Assembly (NCBI GenBank): GCA_021613375.1
Contig: CM038726.1
Location: forward strand, 9,028,148-9,092,147
Length of the DNA: 64,000 nucleotides
DNA from: Megaleporinus macrocephalus
Taxonomy: Eukaryota; Chordata; Actinopteri; Characiformes; Anostomidae
Direction of reading: 5' to 3'
Part shown: positions 42,181-53,745 of the stretch, piece by piece
How positions within the stretch are numbered: position 1 is the stretch's first letter
Layout: every line of letters begins with the position of its first letter
Notes under the pieces: model-generated
What the model was told of the DNA's origin: nothing
Databases searched by the model: none
What the model saw: only the letters and a program-made list of their open reading frames with translations
Program-made: the position numbers and the translations under genes

Positions 42181-43570
42181 TGAACTAAATGTAGTGATAA
42201 ACTAATAAAGTAAGTAAGACTAAAGAATGAAGAAGGAACCTGGAAGAGATCATGACCAAGCATATTAAATATTCTTGGTACAAAGTATGAACACACATGG
42301 TAAATATTAGTAATAAATTATGTTTCTGTGATTTGTCATGAATGAATATGGAAGACAAATGTATTTAGCACTGACTGTGCAATTAAATTAAGATACCTAA
42401 TGGTAAATGAATAAAGAGTAATGCTAACTAGTGACATACTATTTCAAAACATAATGAACTTAATTGAACAGACTAGTGGATTATTTAGTAAAATATGAAT
42501 AGTACAGTAATTCATAATCAAAGCATTATGAAAGAAAAAAAGAAAGAAAAAACCCCCACAAATAATGTAAATGTATTCACCCCCTTTAACTTGCTAAGGG
42601 ACATTTAACTGAGTATCAGGTGCGCTGTACATACACTTTTGAACCTGTATACTCCATACACAGAATTTTTGAAGTGGTAATGCAAGTTTTTGTTTTATTT
42701 CGCTGAAGCCAAAACCATATTTCAGAGAACGCTACATCTCTCAACACAGATAGTTCCTCAGAGCTTGACGTCTTTTACAACCATCTTAAAGTCATATAGT
42801 TGTAACTGCCAACTGAAACATGCGACCAAATTTTGCATTGAGTGATGTATTACTTGTATAATGCGCTGAGTGAACTCTTGTCAGTGTGGGATAGGACTAC
42901 TGCCAGACTGCCCCATTATGAGAAAGTAAACTCTATTGAACTACTGGACAGTTTCTAAAGCTGATAATATGTTTAACCAGTTTTTCATATTTACCATAGA
43001 TCTGCATTACTATGTTGCTTCCTTTGGTAAGCACTTTTGGTAAATGAGATGTGTGAGTGTGATGAATCAGGATAAAGTCTAAAGAACTCCAAATGAACAT
43101 ACACTACATTTTAGTGAACATTTTTTTCTTTTATCATACTGGAGAAAAGCAAAACATAAAATATAGTGTGCCATATTAAAAGTTTTATTACATTTCAGAA
43201 AAAAAAATGTTATTTTTTTTTACTTATAATAAAAAATATTAACAAAACATGTAATTTGTGATTGATCATGGGGCTCTTGGGCCAGAGTATCTTTGTTCTA
43301 CATCGTTCCAAACAATAAAGAACATAAACAAATAACTAAACTAAGCAACTTCAATTAATGTATTGATTGTTTATGTTTAAACAGAATAAAACTAATGTTA
43401 AAACATTTATTTTAATTTTAGACATTTATTTCATTTATTTTGTCATTATGGCCAAGTTTTGTATGTGCAGTGAACTGTGCTCTGTCTTTGAGTTGCCTTA
43501 AGCCTGGTGGCCTATTTTAAACTCATGTTGACATGATGAGAAGCCGAACAGAAGGAATTTAGAAGGATTC
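42181..43570. other. A/T-rich non-coding stretch
   Basis: No ORF of note, no recognised repeat family. Confidence 0.5.
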
Positions 43571-43578
43571 ATAGCGCC

Positions 43579-44218
43579 GCTGTCCAAAGAAAAACAAGAA
43601 TCTCCAAAATGGCAACTTTACAGGAGAGGTGAGCAATCTACATTATTTATAATGGAAGTCAATTTTGGAGCATTTCTATTACTCCATTCATCACGAAATT
43701 ATCACACAATGTAAACGGCAGCTGCTGCAAAGAAATGGGTGGGGGGCATTCAAATAATCAGTGGAATCTCTAGTATGGAACAATACTTTCATACCAATGG
43801 ATGGGAAGCCCTTCTTTCTAAGGCCTGGTCAGACCAAGGGGTTCATACTCTTGGGGATGTTTTTAACTGTCAAGGTCTACAGTCTTTTCAGGATCTAAAA
43901 GAATCATGCAGTCTTACTGTCTTACTCGATGGCTAGGATTAATAAAGCCAATTCTAGGACACTAAGTGACTGGTCAGGTATTTTTGATAAATTGTTGGCT
44001 TTAAACTTTTGACAATGCTTGTAACAGGGGGGAAGCATGGGATTTTATTCTGGTGTTTTTTTTTTAGTTTGTTTTGTTTATTGTCCTTCTTATTATATTT
44101 CAGCAATTCTGGCCTTTGTATAAAGTTTATTTTTTATGTATATAGTTTATGTATTTGATGTGTATAATTCTTTTTGATAACAAAAAGAAAAATGTTGCAT
44201 GTTTTTCTTTGGACAGCG
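43579..44218. mobile_element. TIR-bounded element carrying an L1 3' fragment
   Basis: A 19-bp perfect inverted repeat CGCTGTCCAAAGAAAAACA at 43579-43597 and its complement at 44200-44218. The left arm continues with AATCTCCAAAATGGCAACTT, typical of a fish MITE. Between the arms, 43740-44190 is the 3' end of an L1-type LINE on the plus strand (frames reading SLVWNNTFIPM and DQGVHTLGDVF), then a T-rich 3' UTR. Confidence 0.65.
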
Positions 44219-44222
44219 ATGA

Positions 44223-44577
44223 TATTCTGAAAGACAAGTGTGTAATTTATGAGTTAATTAAGAAATCAACCTGAAATTCTCTAAAACAAAAGGTCCAACA
44301 AACTAAAAGTATTTACCGTTAGAAAAAAATGTAAACCCTTTGGTGGCTACGGCACATATCAGATCCGCAAAATGTGTAGCTCTGAATGCTCTTGCCTTTC
44401 ACTGCATTGACTAATCATTGCCATGTAGTCAAATTTTTTAGGGAGTATTTTCATAGTAAGAATTTTCAATTCATGTTTGAAGACGTTGGAGACGTTCGTA
44501 GATCTGGATATGGTTAATAAAGAACTATATAAATGAGAAGGAATCGATTGAGACCTCCCTAGTTAGTCAGAGGACAA
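44223..44577. other. Upstream flank of the cationic peptide gene
   Basis: A/T-rich, no ORF, no repeat recognised. Presumed 5' regulatory region. Confidence 0.4.
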
Positions 44578-44578
44578 G

Positions 44579-44630
44579 CGTATTTAAAGCCTGCCTTGGC
44601 CACGTTTCAGTGGTCACAGCAACTACTCTG
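44579..44630 (+). promoter_or_regulatory. TATA box and non-coding first exon (candidate)
   Basis: TATTTAAAG at 44581-44589, then about 25-30 bp to a possible start near 44611, and a strong donor GTAAGT at 44631. The next acceptor, GTTTTTGAG at about 45784-45792, lies five bases before the ATG of the peptide gene. This gives a typical non-coding exon 1 and 1.16-kb intron 1. Confidence 0.45.
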
Positions 44631-45797
44631 GTAAGTCCTCTTCATTTTGACCTTTTTAGGTCTATGGATGTCTTTATCAATAGTATTAATATTCAATGCA
44701 GTTTTTAAAGCTTTATTCACTTTTGTATTACCAGCTGTTATTAGGAGGTTATTAAAATGATATAAATAGAAAAGAAGTGCAGATTCTTACACAAACTGGT
44801 TATATATTGTCTGGTGTGAACGTGTGATTTGGGCTTGTATACAGCTCTTTTTGGTGAAATGCACAGAAATTAAAATAAGATGAATTTGAATAAGAATGAA
44901 TAAGATGGAAGTTTACACTCCGATTTAAGGTACTTCGGCTCGACAGACAGACACCGTTGCACATACCTTGTCTCAGGGCAGACCCCAGACCACGACTGCA
45001 GTGTTGGGTTAACATCTGTTTGTCATTTTTTTCATCCCTGTTTTCTTCATAGAGTCCAATTCATTTTTGCTTAAATCTAAACATCGAGGTTTCGTTAAAG
45101 CTACAGCCTCAAAACTTCATGTACACACTGAGTGCGGAACCCCAAACTCTAATTCATTGACATACTGACCTGCACTCCTCTATCTGTCATGTATTCCATC
45201 CCTGGTTCCTCCAATATATGTTTTCAACCCCACAAAAACATTAAGGTTTCGTTAAACCTACAGCCACTAAAAAGCATGTATTCACACAAGGGCAGATCCC
45301 CAAACCCACTGATCCGCACCGCTCTACTTGTCGTTTATTCATCCCTTGTTTCTCACACTTGTTAAGCTGCGCAACCATCCTGCGTTTCCTTCCTTATTAT
45401 TATTATAAATTGATTGTGAGTAATGCAGAAGTAATGATGTTGCTTTTTCCCAGTAATGCTATTCCATTACATTATTGAGAGAAGTTGATTTTTTTTAAAC
45501 CACTAACTATTTTAAACAATTCTAACATTAGCACCATATACGGTCAGCAGAGCCAGTGCAGCACAACACAAAGTTTGAGAGTGTTTTGCTTTCCTCCCTC
45601 TTTTTTTGTTTCTTTGCTGCGCTTTGTTTTTTTTTCTTAACAGGAAATCACACTGAAGATGTTCCTCTTCATAATGTGAAATATTCCATATTTACCTGGT
45701 TTATACTCACCTGTCTTTACACAGCTTTGTCAGTTTATAACCATATGTAATAATCCATTATGACCGTGACTAGGTTTCCACCTTGTTTTTGAGGAAA

Positions 45798-46350
45798 ATG
45801 GCAAAAATGGCTTCAAAGAGTACAAAGTTCCTTCTGGTCACTCTGCTGGTGCACCTGAGCCTCATCATGCTGGCCGTGCATGCAGAGGAGGAAGACAAGG
45901 TCAGAGACTCTCTTGTAAACCTGTAAAATACTGTATTATGTACAATTCTACATTCAGAAATGAGTCATATCTGATCATTTAGTTCTGAAAACAAGAATTA
46001 ATAATTAATCCTGAAGGTGTTCCAAAGTCTTTACTTTCTGTTCTTCTTATCCAGGAGGAAGAAGAGGCTGAGCTGGAAGCACGGGGGGCGAAAAAGTTTT
46101 TCAGGAAAGTGTTTGGATGCAAAAAAGTGCGTAATTGATTTGCATTAACCACATGATCTTTTTTTTTTTAAATCATGTTGAAAGCATATTTTAGATGAAA
46201 TCTTCTCTGACAGGCTGTTTTGCTGACGCGAATGTTTTACAGATCGGAAAATTCATTAAGAAAATCTGCAAGAAGTTACAAAAAGGTGATGCAGCATCTG
46301 ATGCTTCTCCTTCTGCTGAAGCTCCTGCAGAAGAACCTCCTGCAGAATAA
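45798..46350 (+). CDS. Secreted cationic peptide precursor, candidate host-defence peptide
   Basis: Three coding exons, all joined in phase 0: 45798-45899, 46055-46126 and 46243-46350, 93 residues. Residues 1-29 are a signal peptide (hydrophobic FLLVTLLVHLSLIMLA, likely cleavage after VHA). Residues 30-44 are an acidic propiece ending in a single Arg. Residues 45-73 are a cationic core with 12 Lys/Arg, no acidic residue and two Cys (56 and 67), with motifs KKFFRKVFGC and FIKKICKKL. Residues 74-93 are an acidic Ala/Pro/Glu tail. A second in-frame ATG lies at 45807. Poly(A) signal AATAAA at 46429. The layout matches precursors of linear amphipathic antimicrobial peptides, with neutralising acidic segments. 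I do not recognise the family. It could also be a skin-secretion or venom-type peptide; no test of activity can be read from sequence. Confidence 0.85.
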
Positions 46351-46428
46351 GCTACAACATGAAAACTCCACTCTTATTGCTGCATTCTTGTTTTGGATTA
46401 CTTTTCCTCACTTTCTACATCTGCTCTT

Positions 46429-46434
46429 AATAAA
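46429..46434 (+). terminator. Poly(A) signal of the cationic peptide gene
   Basis: AATAAA 79 nt after the stop codon at 46350, the normal distance for a short 3' UTR. Confidence 0.75.
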
Positions 46435-46634
46435 GCTGAGACTTTGCAAGACAATTGATTTTTGCCAATTATTACAGTTCTCCATCTGTGGAATCCTAAT
46501 TTAACTGTATTGTACATACCTTGCAGAAATTGATTTCTTTCATTTAGTACTCATCAGAAATCGTCATCACTTTCAATTTCCCAATAGTAATTTATAAGAT
46601 CATTTATTTAATCATATTCATTTGCGCTGAAGGC

Positions 46635-46982
46635 TGGAGCAGGCGAGAGAGAGTGGCGGACACACTCGCAAGCTTTCAAACACACAATACTTTTAATAAA
46701 GAAACAAAACAAACGGGTAACAAAGACAGAGTAACAACAACTGGGATACTAAAACAAGTTATGACAATGACTGACCGGGACAGACTGCAAACACAGGGTA
46801 TAAATAACACAGGTTAGCAAGAGGGCACAGGTGATGGGACTAAACACTAATGGGGCACAGGTGAACGAGGCAGGGCATGAACAGAGACACAGGAGCACAT
46901 GACAAACATGAGAAACGTAAACAGTAACACATGGGAATGACAGGATGTAAACAGACACGTGACAGAGCAGGACGTGACATAG
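46635..46982 (-). repeat. LTR-like dispersed repeat (relative at 39361-39640)
   Basis: On the minus strand it begins TGTCACGTCCTGCTCTGTCA and shares order with 39361-39640. Its other side includes ACACTCGCAAGCTTTCAAAC and TTTTAATAAAGAAAC. Probably a solo LTR or a cut-and-paste relic. Confidence 0.5.
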
Positions 46983-48524
46983 CTATTTATCATATTTGTT
47001 CAATTTTCTCATGTAATATGAAATTCATTATGTTTGAGTTACAGTCATGTTAGTTTATGAACCCTTTAGAATTCTCTAAATTTCTACCTACTTAAATATG
47101 ACCAGGTTCTCTAAATTTCTACCTACATTTGAGTTAAATATGAGCAGGTAATCATTTACAGGTACAAATAGAATGCAATTAACAAAAACACACAAGCAAG
47201 GATATTTTTTGTTCATTTATCGAACTAAATTATCTGAAATGAATTTATTAGCCAAACCATGCTATCAGTATCTTGTATAAACAGTAATATTTTCAACCAA
47301 ACTCATGTTGATCAGTCCTGCACACGGAATTTTTAGGAATTTTGTCCTATTTCTCTTATTTTAAATGGGAATTTTGTCTCATTCAACTCAACTCAGCATG
47401 CCAACATGTATGAAATTATATTATATTATATTAAACTTTCCTACAGTATTTGCGACAAATCTTCATTTTCTGGTAGCAACACACTAAGACAGCGCCAACA
47501 TGCATAGTATTTGACATCATGTTTATAAGGTATCATCGGCCCCTAGTGGGCAGGCAGTAGTCAGTATTCAAAAGTCTGTCCTTCCCATGTTAAAGGACAG
47601 ACTTTATAAAAAAAAAAACCCTGCTGGTGTGGGTGAAGATTGTTTAAAATGGGCTGGACACCGAGGCCCCTCAAAAAACCTGCTCAGGCCCCCCCTAAAC
47701 GTTATCCACCCCATCCTAATTATTTAACAGTGCTATGATAATTCCAAATTCACAGGACCCTGTAATAGCAGGGTGTGAACTGGAGGAGGCGCTGCTGTTA
47801 TTTTAGTTTCCCAATACAATAAAAGAGGAGACGGCTGAAAAATATATTATAACAGAGTGTTATGTCTCTAATTTCTTTAACCTGGCAGCTCCACTTGAGG
47901 TCAGTCAGGTCAGAAGGCTTGATCTCTGACTGAAAGTTTAAAACATTACAAGCTTTACAAAAAAAGTACAATATGACAGATTTTTAGTTTAAAACACTCT
48001 AAATGGCATTTAGGAAAGCCAGTTTGGTGTGCATGAATGAGGTGTATATCATGAACTAACGGTTGTTAAGGCCTGCATGATTGTTAGTTGTGTTTGTGAT
48101 TTTCACTTTTACACATGGCATTTAGTTTGCGGTTGTAGTGAGATATTACTTTGTAGCTGAAGCAATTAAAGTTACAAAATATATAAGATTTTTATTTTAA
48201 AACATTTCAATATGAACAAAAATGATCAACTATTATGAGAACTAATACTGCTCAGTACTTCATTAAGCTAAATCAAGATTGCTGCTGAAAGAACTGAACA
48301 CATTCATACAATGTCTGGGGCGTCCAGGAGAAATCTGGAACTACACTTTGTTCTTCAAACTGGAGCTCAAGATATGACCTACTTCTCTCACAATAACATA
48401 TTTATGTTACTTTATATTGTATGTATGATTATTTACATCTGTTCTAATCATATCTGGTGTTCTTACTGGTGAACATACATTTATTGATGTAAGACATTTG
48501 CACAGCAGTGTATATCATAAGTTA
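46983..48524. other. A/T-rich non-coding stretch
   Basis: A small direct repeat of GGTTCTCTAAATTTCTACCT lies at about 47065-47130. 47490-47660 has CCCCTAGTGGGCAGGCAG, a possible fish repeat. No gene. Confidence 0.45.
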
Positions 48525-48528
48525 TTAA

Positions 48529-50234
48529 CCTCTTAACCGTACCCCCCTTTTTTACCAATTTCCGCCTGAAAATACATACCCAAATCTTGAAGCTTTTCAC
48601 TGAAACACTGCATAAATTAGTGTAATTTTCAAGATGTAATGTTCCTGAAAAGCCTTCAAATTTGTACTAGAAGCACTAAAAGGCATTGAAATTAATCTGC
48701 AATGCTCCAAATATGCTGAAAACAGCAAAAAAAAAAAAAACAGGCGCTTTTCTAATTTTTATTTTAAAATTTAAATTTTAGTGCCTACCAAAAATAGAGT
48801 TTATGTGTCCCCAGACTTTTTCCTTTAGAAAAGTGTTTCTGCATGTGTCTAAAGTCACCAGAAAAAAATTTGAGTTGATTTCTTTTACTGATTTGAAGTT
48901 ATTCAAGCTGGAGTAGAGAGTGAACAGGGGGTCCCCCCCACTGGTCTATTGGGGTGTCCAAGGTCCCCCAACCTCCCCAAAATGAAAACAGCTGATTTTA
49001 CTGCAAACAAATATGTATATATGTGTATAAGTTATATTCTTACAACTCCCACATCTAAAAATGTGTTTATTCACTTTCCTTGACAAAATAATGTCATGTA
49101 TGATTTTTAGGCCATTTTTACCATATTTTACATGTTTATTATAAGTCCATAACTAAATTATCTTCTTGGAAAAAACTCAGTCAGTTTATAACCTCAGACT
49201 GTACTTTTATTTTGGTATCGTTTGGAGCTGTTTATCTGGTGTAAAACTCTCTCTGCTGCCCGATTTCAGTAGATCGCCGCCGCTACTCTTCCTTTTGAGC
49301 TTTACTAATCACTCTTAAACATCATAAAATATCGTTTTCTTTGGTTTGGGACTTTGTTTAGGGTTCATAGTTAATGTTTTGATCGTTGTTTTGTGCCTGT
49401 GTATCTCCTGCGCGGCGCGTTTTCTCTCTGCGCTCTGCGCACTGAATGCGCTGAGTCTCAAAAACCCACCCGTTTTCCTGACCCACCGGCCTTCTCGGTT
49501 ACGCGTCCAGATATCTCCGCACCTGATTGGTCCACAGACTTGGTTGACACGTTTTTGGAAAGAGGAAGGGCGGGACTATTAGGGGAAAGTGGCGAAAATG
49601 CGGATTTCGAACTGTAAAATATTTTTTAATTCGAAGGTTTTTGTTCTGACCTGTCGAAAATCCGGAGTACTTCTTCCACAAAATGGCGGATTATTAACGA
49701 TCGGATTGATGGAAAAACACAAGTTTGGTCTCGTTTTGAAGCTGAAACCCGGAGGTACGTGGCTGGTCTGTTGTGGTTTTGGTGGTGTGTCCCTGTGGCG
49801 GCTGAGAGCCTTTACGCGTGGGAGAAACGCAGAAGTAGTGGCGGCGCTAGGGGGCGTGTTACTGTTCGGAAAAGCTATTCTTTATTTTTTATTTAAATAC
49901 TGCTACATTTCAGAGTATAATAGCTTACACCATCGTAATCCTGAGGGTCTCCCCGTTCGTTTGATGTGTAATATGTCCAGATTGGCCAAAAGATGGCTTT
50001 ACGAAAAATAAAAATGTTCGTAGTGTACCTAATATTTTGTCATACTAACGCTAGTTTTTGACCAAAATATTTATTTTCTGAATGACAATAAAGAATAAAT
50101 GGCAAAACGACCGAAAAGTAGAGATTCTAAGCTTTCATATGGTACCTTGATTGTCTTTGGTGGTACTAAAGATCTTCAGATATATCCTTAAATATATTTA
50201 TTTTTGATTCCTGGCCCGCCGGCGCGTTAAGTGG
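48529..50234. mobile_element. piggyBac-type element with TTAA target duplication
   Basis: TTAA at 48525-48528 and 50235-50238 flank a 1706-bp element with inverted ends CCTCTTAACCGTAC and (complement of right end) CCACTTAACGCGCC. TTAA duplication and CC-starting termini are the signature of piggyBac. The inner 49250-49900 is GC-rich and has a 140-codon frame (49589-50011) with no transposase motif. It looks non-autonomous. Confidence 0.7.
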
Positions 50235-50789
50235 TTAAATACATTATACAATATATAGGTTAAGTAAACTAACATACAGAGAGAAGTGCAGGCCTGTTAA
50301 CTTGTATAATGTACTTAAGTAGCTCTCCAAATAGTTCTATATTTGATATTCTTTTCTGTTAATTTTGTTTTTAGAATGTTTGATATTGTCCACTATTGCC
50401 CAATTCACCAGTGCAATTACCCCATATACAGCCTCATATAGAATAAACATCAATATACAACCTGAAACAAGGCTTGTTCGCATGTTCTTTTAGTTTAGCA
50501 TGTTCTTTTATTGATAATAAATTAGGATTAAATTAGGATTAATTTAAACTCTAAAGAATTGCACAGTTCCTTTTCTTATGGCATACAAATGAGCTTGAGC
50601 TACTCGACTATTAAATCTCATTATATACACCCAAAGCAACTTACAAACTGTTAGAGGAACGAACACTATTACGTAGATCTTATGCTGACTTCATCCACAC
50701 TCATCTCTTTATGTATTTACATAGAACACTGCTAACTCCGGCTGTTCAATTCCAGTTTACCCAGCATCCTCAACCAGGATAGAATTAAC

Positions 50790-51258
50790 CAGAGATTCAA
50801 CAAAGACACCAAACATAACACTGAAAGGCCTGCAAGGATCCACAGTGGAGAAGGTAGGATCTATACATAGGTCCACTTAAAGCCATACACTCTACAGAGC
50901 AGAGCTTTATGGAAGAGTCCTGAAACAATAAGAGAACACATTTGGAGTTTGGACAAACAGAATGTGAGTCCCTAAACACATAATCTCTGTTCAGAAGACA
51001 CTGAAATGTAACTTTTTGCCCATCAAGTAATGTGTGGTGCAAATATGCACTTCCTGTCACTGCAAGATAACCATTTCCACAATGAAACATGGTGGTGGCA
51101 GCATTGTAACGTAAGGATGCTTTTTAATGACAGGGACAGAAAAACTGGTCAGTACTGAAGGAATGATGGATAGTCAGTCTGCTAAAGATTCTGGACTGGG
51201 TTGGAGGCTCGCCTTCTAGCAGGACGACGACTGTAAACGCACAGCTAAAGCTAAACTA
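50790..51258 (+). mobile_element. Tc1/mariner remnant
   Basis: Plus-strand strings NMVVAAL, QGQKNWSVLKE and ILDWVGGSPSSRTTT are the usual decayed reading of fish Tc1 copies around ATGAAACATGGTGGTGGCAG (51085-51104). No ends identified; many stops. Confidence 0.72.
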
Positions 51259-51264
51259 GTTTAA

Positions 51265-52254
51265 CCCACTGGGGTCGACAGACGCGGGGGCGCGTTTCTA
51301 TTAATATTTTTGCAATAACACGGTGCAGAAATACAGTTTAAACATTTCCTGAATCAACAGAGTCTGTCCTTGCATTACACCCAATCCTGAGTCTGTACAT
51401 CACTCACGTCCGGAGTTATGAGCCTATAAATAAAAAGCAACCCAGTCAGCCTCTTGTCTGACTGGTGGATGCTCCGTTTCGTGTGAAGCTGACCAATGGG
51501 CCTTTATAAAATCACTAATGACCCGCCCACACATCAAATCTATCAATATTCATCAGAGAGACGTACCAGGGAGCAGAAAGTTCACAGCTGCTGAAGCTGC
51601 AGCAGCACTACTGAAAAGCAGGGATGATGATAGCGGTGCACCAGAGCCTGAGGCTTTGATTCATATGATGGGAGATAGGAAGAATATGAAAACAATCTGG
51701 ATCCATTTGAAGATCGCTAAGTGTATTTATAAAAACGTTTTTATGATGTGAGCTAGCTAGCAGGCTAAAGGGTGTTTCTGTATGTGAGGAATTGATTTGT
51801 GAGCTGTTTATGACCACTGATGGATACAGTAAACATTTACTAATGTATTTCTTCATGTTTATGTCCAAGTTTATGGCTGTTGGCTGTTGTATCAAGTAGA
51901 GTGGCAACATTCTACTCAATAAACGTTTTTGAACACTATTTTATTCATACATTCAACTATTGATGTGAAGCTAAGGCTCTGGTAAATCCATTTCAAGCAC
52001 CAAAACAGTTTGACCACATTTTTTACAAGATATATAAAGAATTTTAAAATTGGACTTTTTTTTTTGGAAGTTTTTCAGGTTTAGGACCAGATAATCTCCT
52101 CATACTTTCTCTAGGTCACTAATTATTCTCATTATTGAGACAGCAGAGACTGTTCTGAATATTTTGATATAAAATATGTGGGTATCATGTTGCATGCAAG
52201 TGTCTTTAAAGTATATATTCAAAAATCGAGATAATGCCCTTAGACTGCAAAGGG
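51265..52254 (+). mobile_element. Short piggyBac-type element with TTAA target duplication
   Basis: TTAA at 51261-51264 and 52255-52258 flank 990 bp with ends CCCACTGGGGTCGACAGACG and (complement) CCCTTTGCAGTCTAAGGGC. A plus-strand frame at 51518-51751 begins near KFTAAEAAAALLKSRDDDSG, an acidic N-terminus like that of piggyBac transposases. The catalytic domain is absent, so this is an internally deleted copy. Confidence 0.75.
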
Positions 52255-52258
52255 TTAA

Positions 52259-53430
52259 AACACACATAGATGCTTCTCAAATGGCTCTCTGCCACAATAT
52301 ATAGTGCACAAACTGTCTGATTTCTTGCCCGTAAGGTGTGTAGGTCATTTGTGCCTCTAAATGTCCAGTCAGAGTGTAGACTTTTTAACCATTTATAGAA
52401 CATGTGAGTTTAAGGTACCCTTTAATACATTATGTCTAAGATGGCCATGCATTTTCATCCTAACACACTCACACAATTAGTCATTAGATTAATCAACTCA
52501 TCGAAAAAACAATCATTAGATTAATCGATTATGAAATTAATCATGAGGTGCAGCCCTAAGCCCTTATGATACAGTTATACAGGAACCATATAACTTGATC
52601 AGAGGAAGCTCTGTATGACATAACAAATATACTTTTTTGCTGTATTTCCAAAGTTTTAGAGCAGAAATTACTGTATTACTCATTACTGCACGAGTTCACA
52701 TTTCTGTATACATGACAAAATAAAATCAATTATCTGAATATACTAAAACCATATTAAACCTCATATGAAATGCTAGCCTGTGTGAATGCTTAAATATGCT
52801 TATTATATTTACTGAAAGTGGAACAAAAATTCTGGCATTTGAAAATATGGCAGATTATTATGATTATGGCGCAGTTCTGCTCGGTCCTGTTATTACTGCT
52901 ACAGTTATTTTTGTAAACCTGACCTACATAGACCTTAACATTCTGAATGAAAACCTACTACATATTTTACTATGTGTCCCACCTTTATCATGTTTCCTGA
53001 GAATAACAGTTAGAAGACACTGTATCAGTTGTTAGTGTCATGATAACCAAACCTTAAACTCACTCACCATCAATGTTGATATCACCCGAACTCTTCCACC
53101 GGCTGTTTAGATTTATCTGCTTTGGAGCAAAGAGAGACGTGTGTGTTGTCACCAGTTCTCTTCTTAAGTGTCCTTTACAGAAAACTGTTAGTTTAATCTA
53201 GTTTAGATCTAGAACTTGGCTCTTGAGCTCCACTACTGAGGTAACGTTCCTCACAGCGAGGCTAACGTCAGACAACGTCAGCTCTTACGGGTCACAGCTG
53301 TTAGCTAGATAAACGCTGTTCACATCAATGAGGTAAACAAACATAAAAGTCAGTAAAATATCAAATACAATATTAAATATAAAAAAAAACATTAAATGTT
53401 CTTTATTTAAAAACGAGCGAAACTGGATTA
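52259..53430. other. Non-coding, with a possible minus-strand exon end
   Basis: 52440-52560 has ATTAATCGATTA-type strings of a common repeat. On the minus strand an AACATTGATG with donor GTGAGT (plus 53062-53067) could be an exon end of the gene starting at 53.7 kb, but the acceptor is unclear. Confidence 0.35.
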
Positions 53431-53437
53431 AACTCAC

Positions 53438-53745
53438 CGCTAACACGACACGGCCAGCGTTCAGTTTCTGCTGAGGGAACCTGTTTCCACAAGATGTAGC
53501 TCCAATTCTCGTTTGTCCCGCAGGTGAAGAAGTGTCTCCGGCTTGAGTTTGTACATGTCCGGGAGCTTCACTTCTGATATTTCACACTTATGAAGTGTAT
53601 TATCTGTGGAAAAGTCCACTAAAGCGCTCCGCGGCGAACGTCCCGTCAGTTTAGCTCTGTGTACTTTATCAGAGTGTCTGTTACAATATTCGGTCGCGAG
53701 ACTTGATTTAAACGTTCCGCGCGCCTGCTGTCGTTTAAATACGCC
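53438..53745 (-). promoter_or_regulatory. Candidate promoter and first exon on the minus strand
   Basis: A CpG-rich segment. On the minus strand GTATTTAAAC (53735-53744) could be a TATA box, followed about 30 bp on by an exon running to a strong donor GTGAGT (plus 53432-53437). A frame from ATG 53556 (starts MYKLKPETLLHLRDK) closes at 53461, before the donor. The longer open frame from 53760 begins upstream of the TATA and is probably not translated. Downstream exons were not found in the transposon-rich DNA to the left. Confidence 0.35.

Noticed and set aside
46220..46504. 94-codon frame overlapping exon 3 of the cationic peptide gene
   Set aside because: It is in another frame from the spliced gene, whose phases, signal peptide and poly(A) signal all agree.
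49589..50011. 140-codon frame in the GC-rich core of a piggyBac-type element
   Set aside because: No homology pattern to transposase or any domain; likely an open frame by composition.
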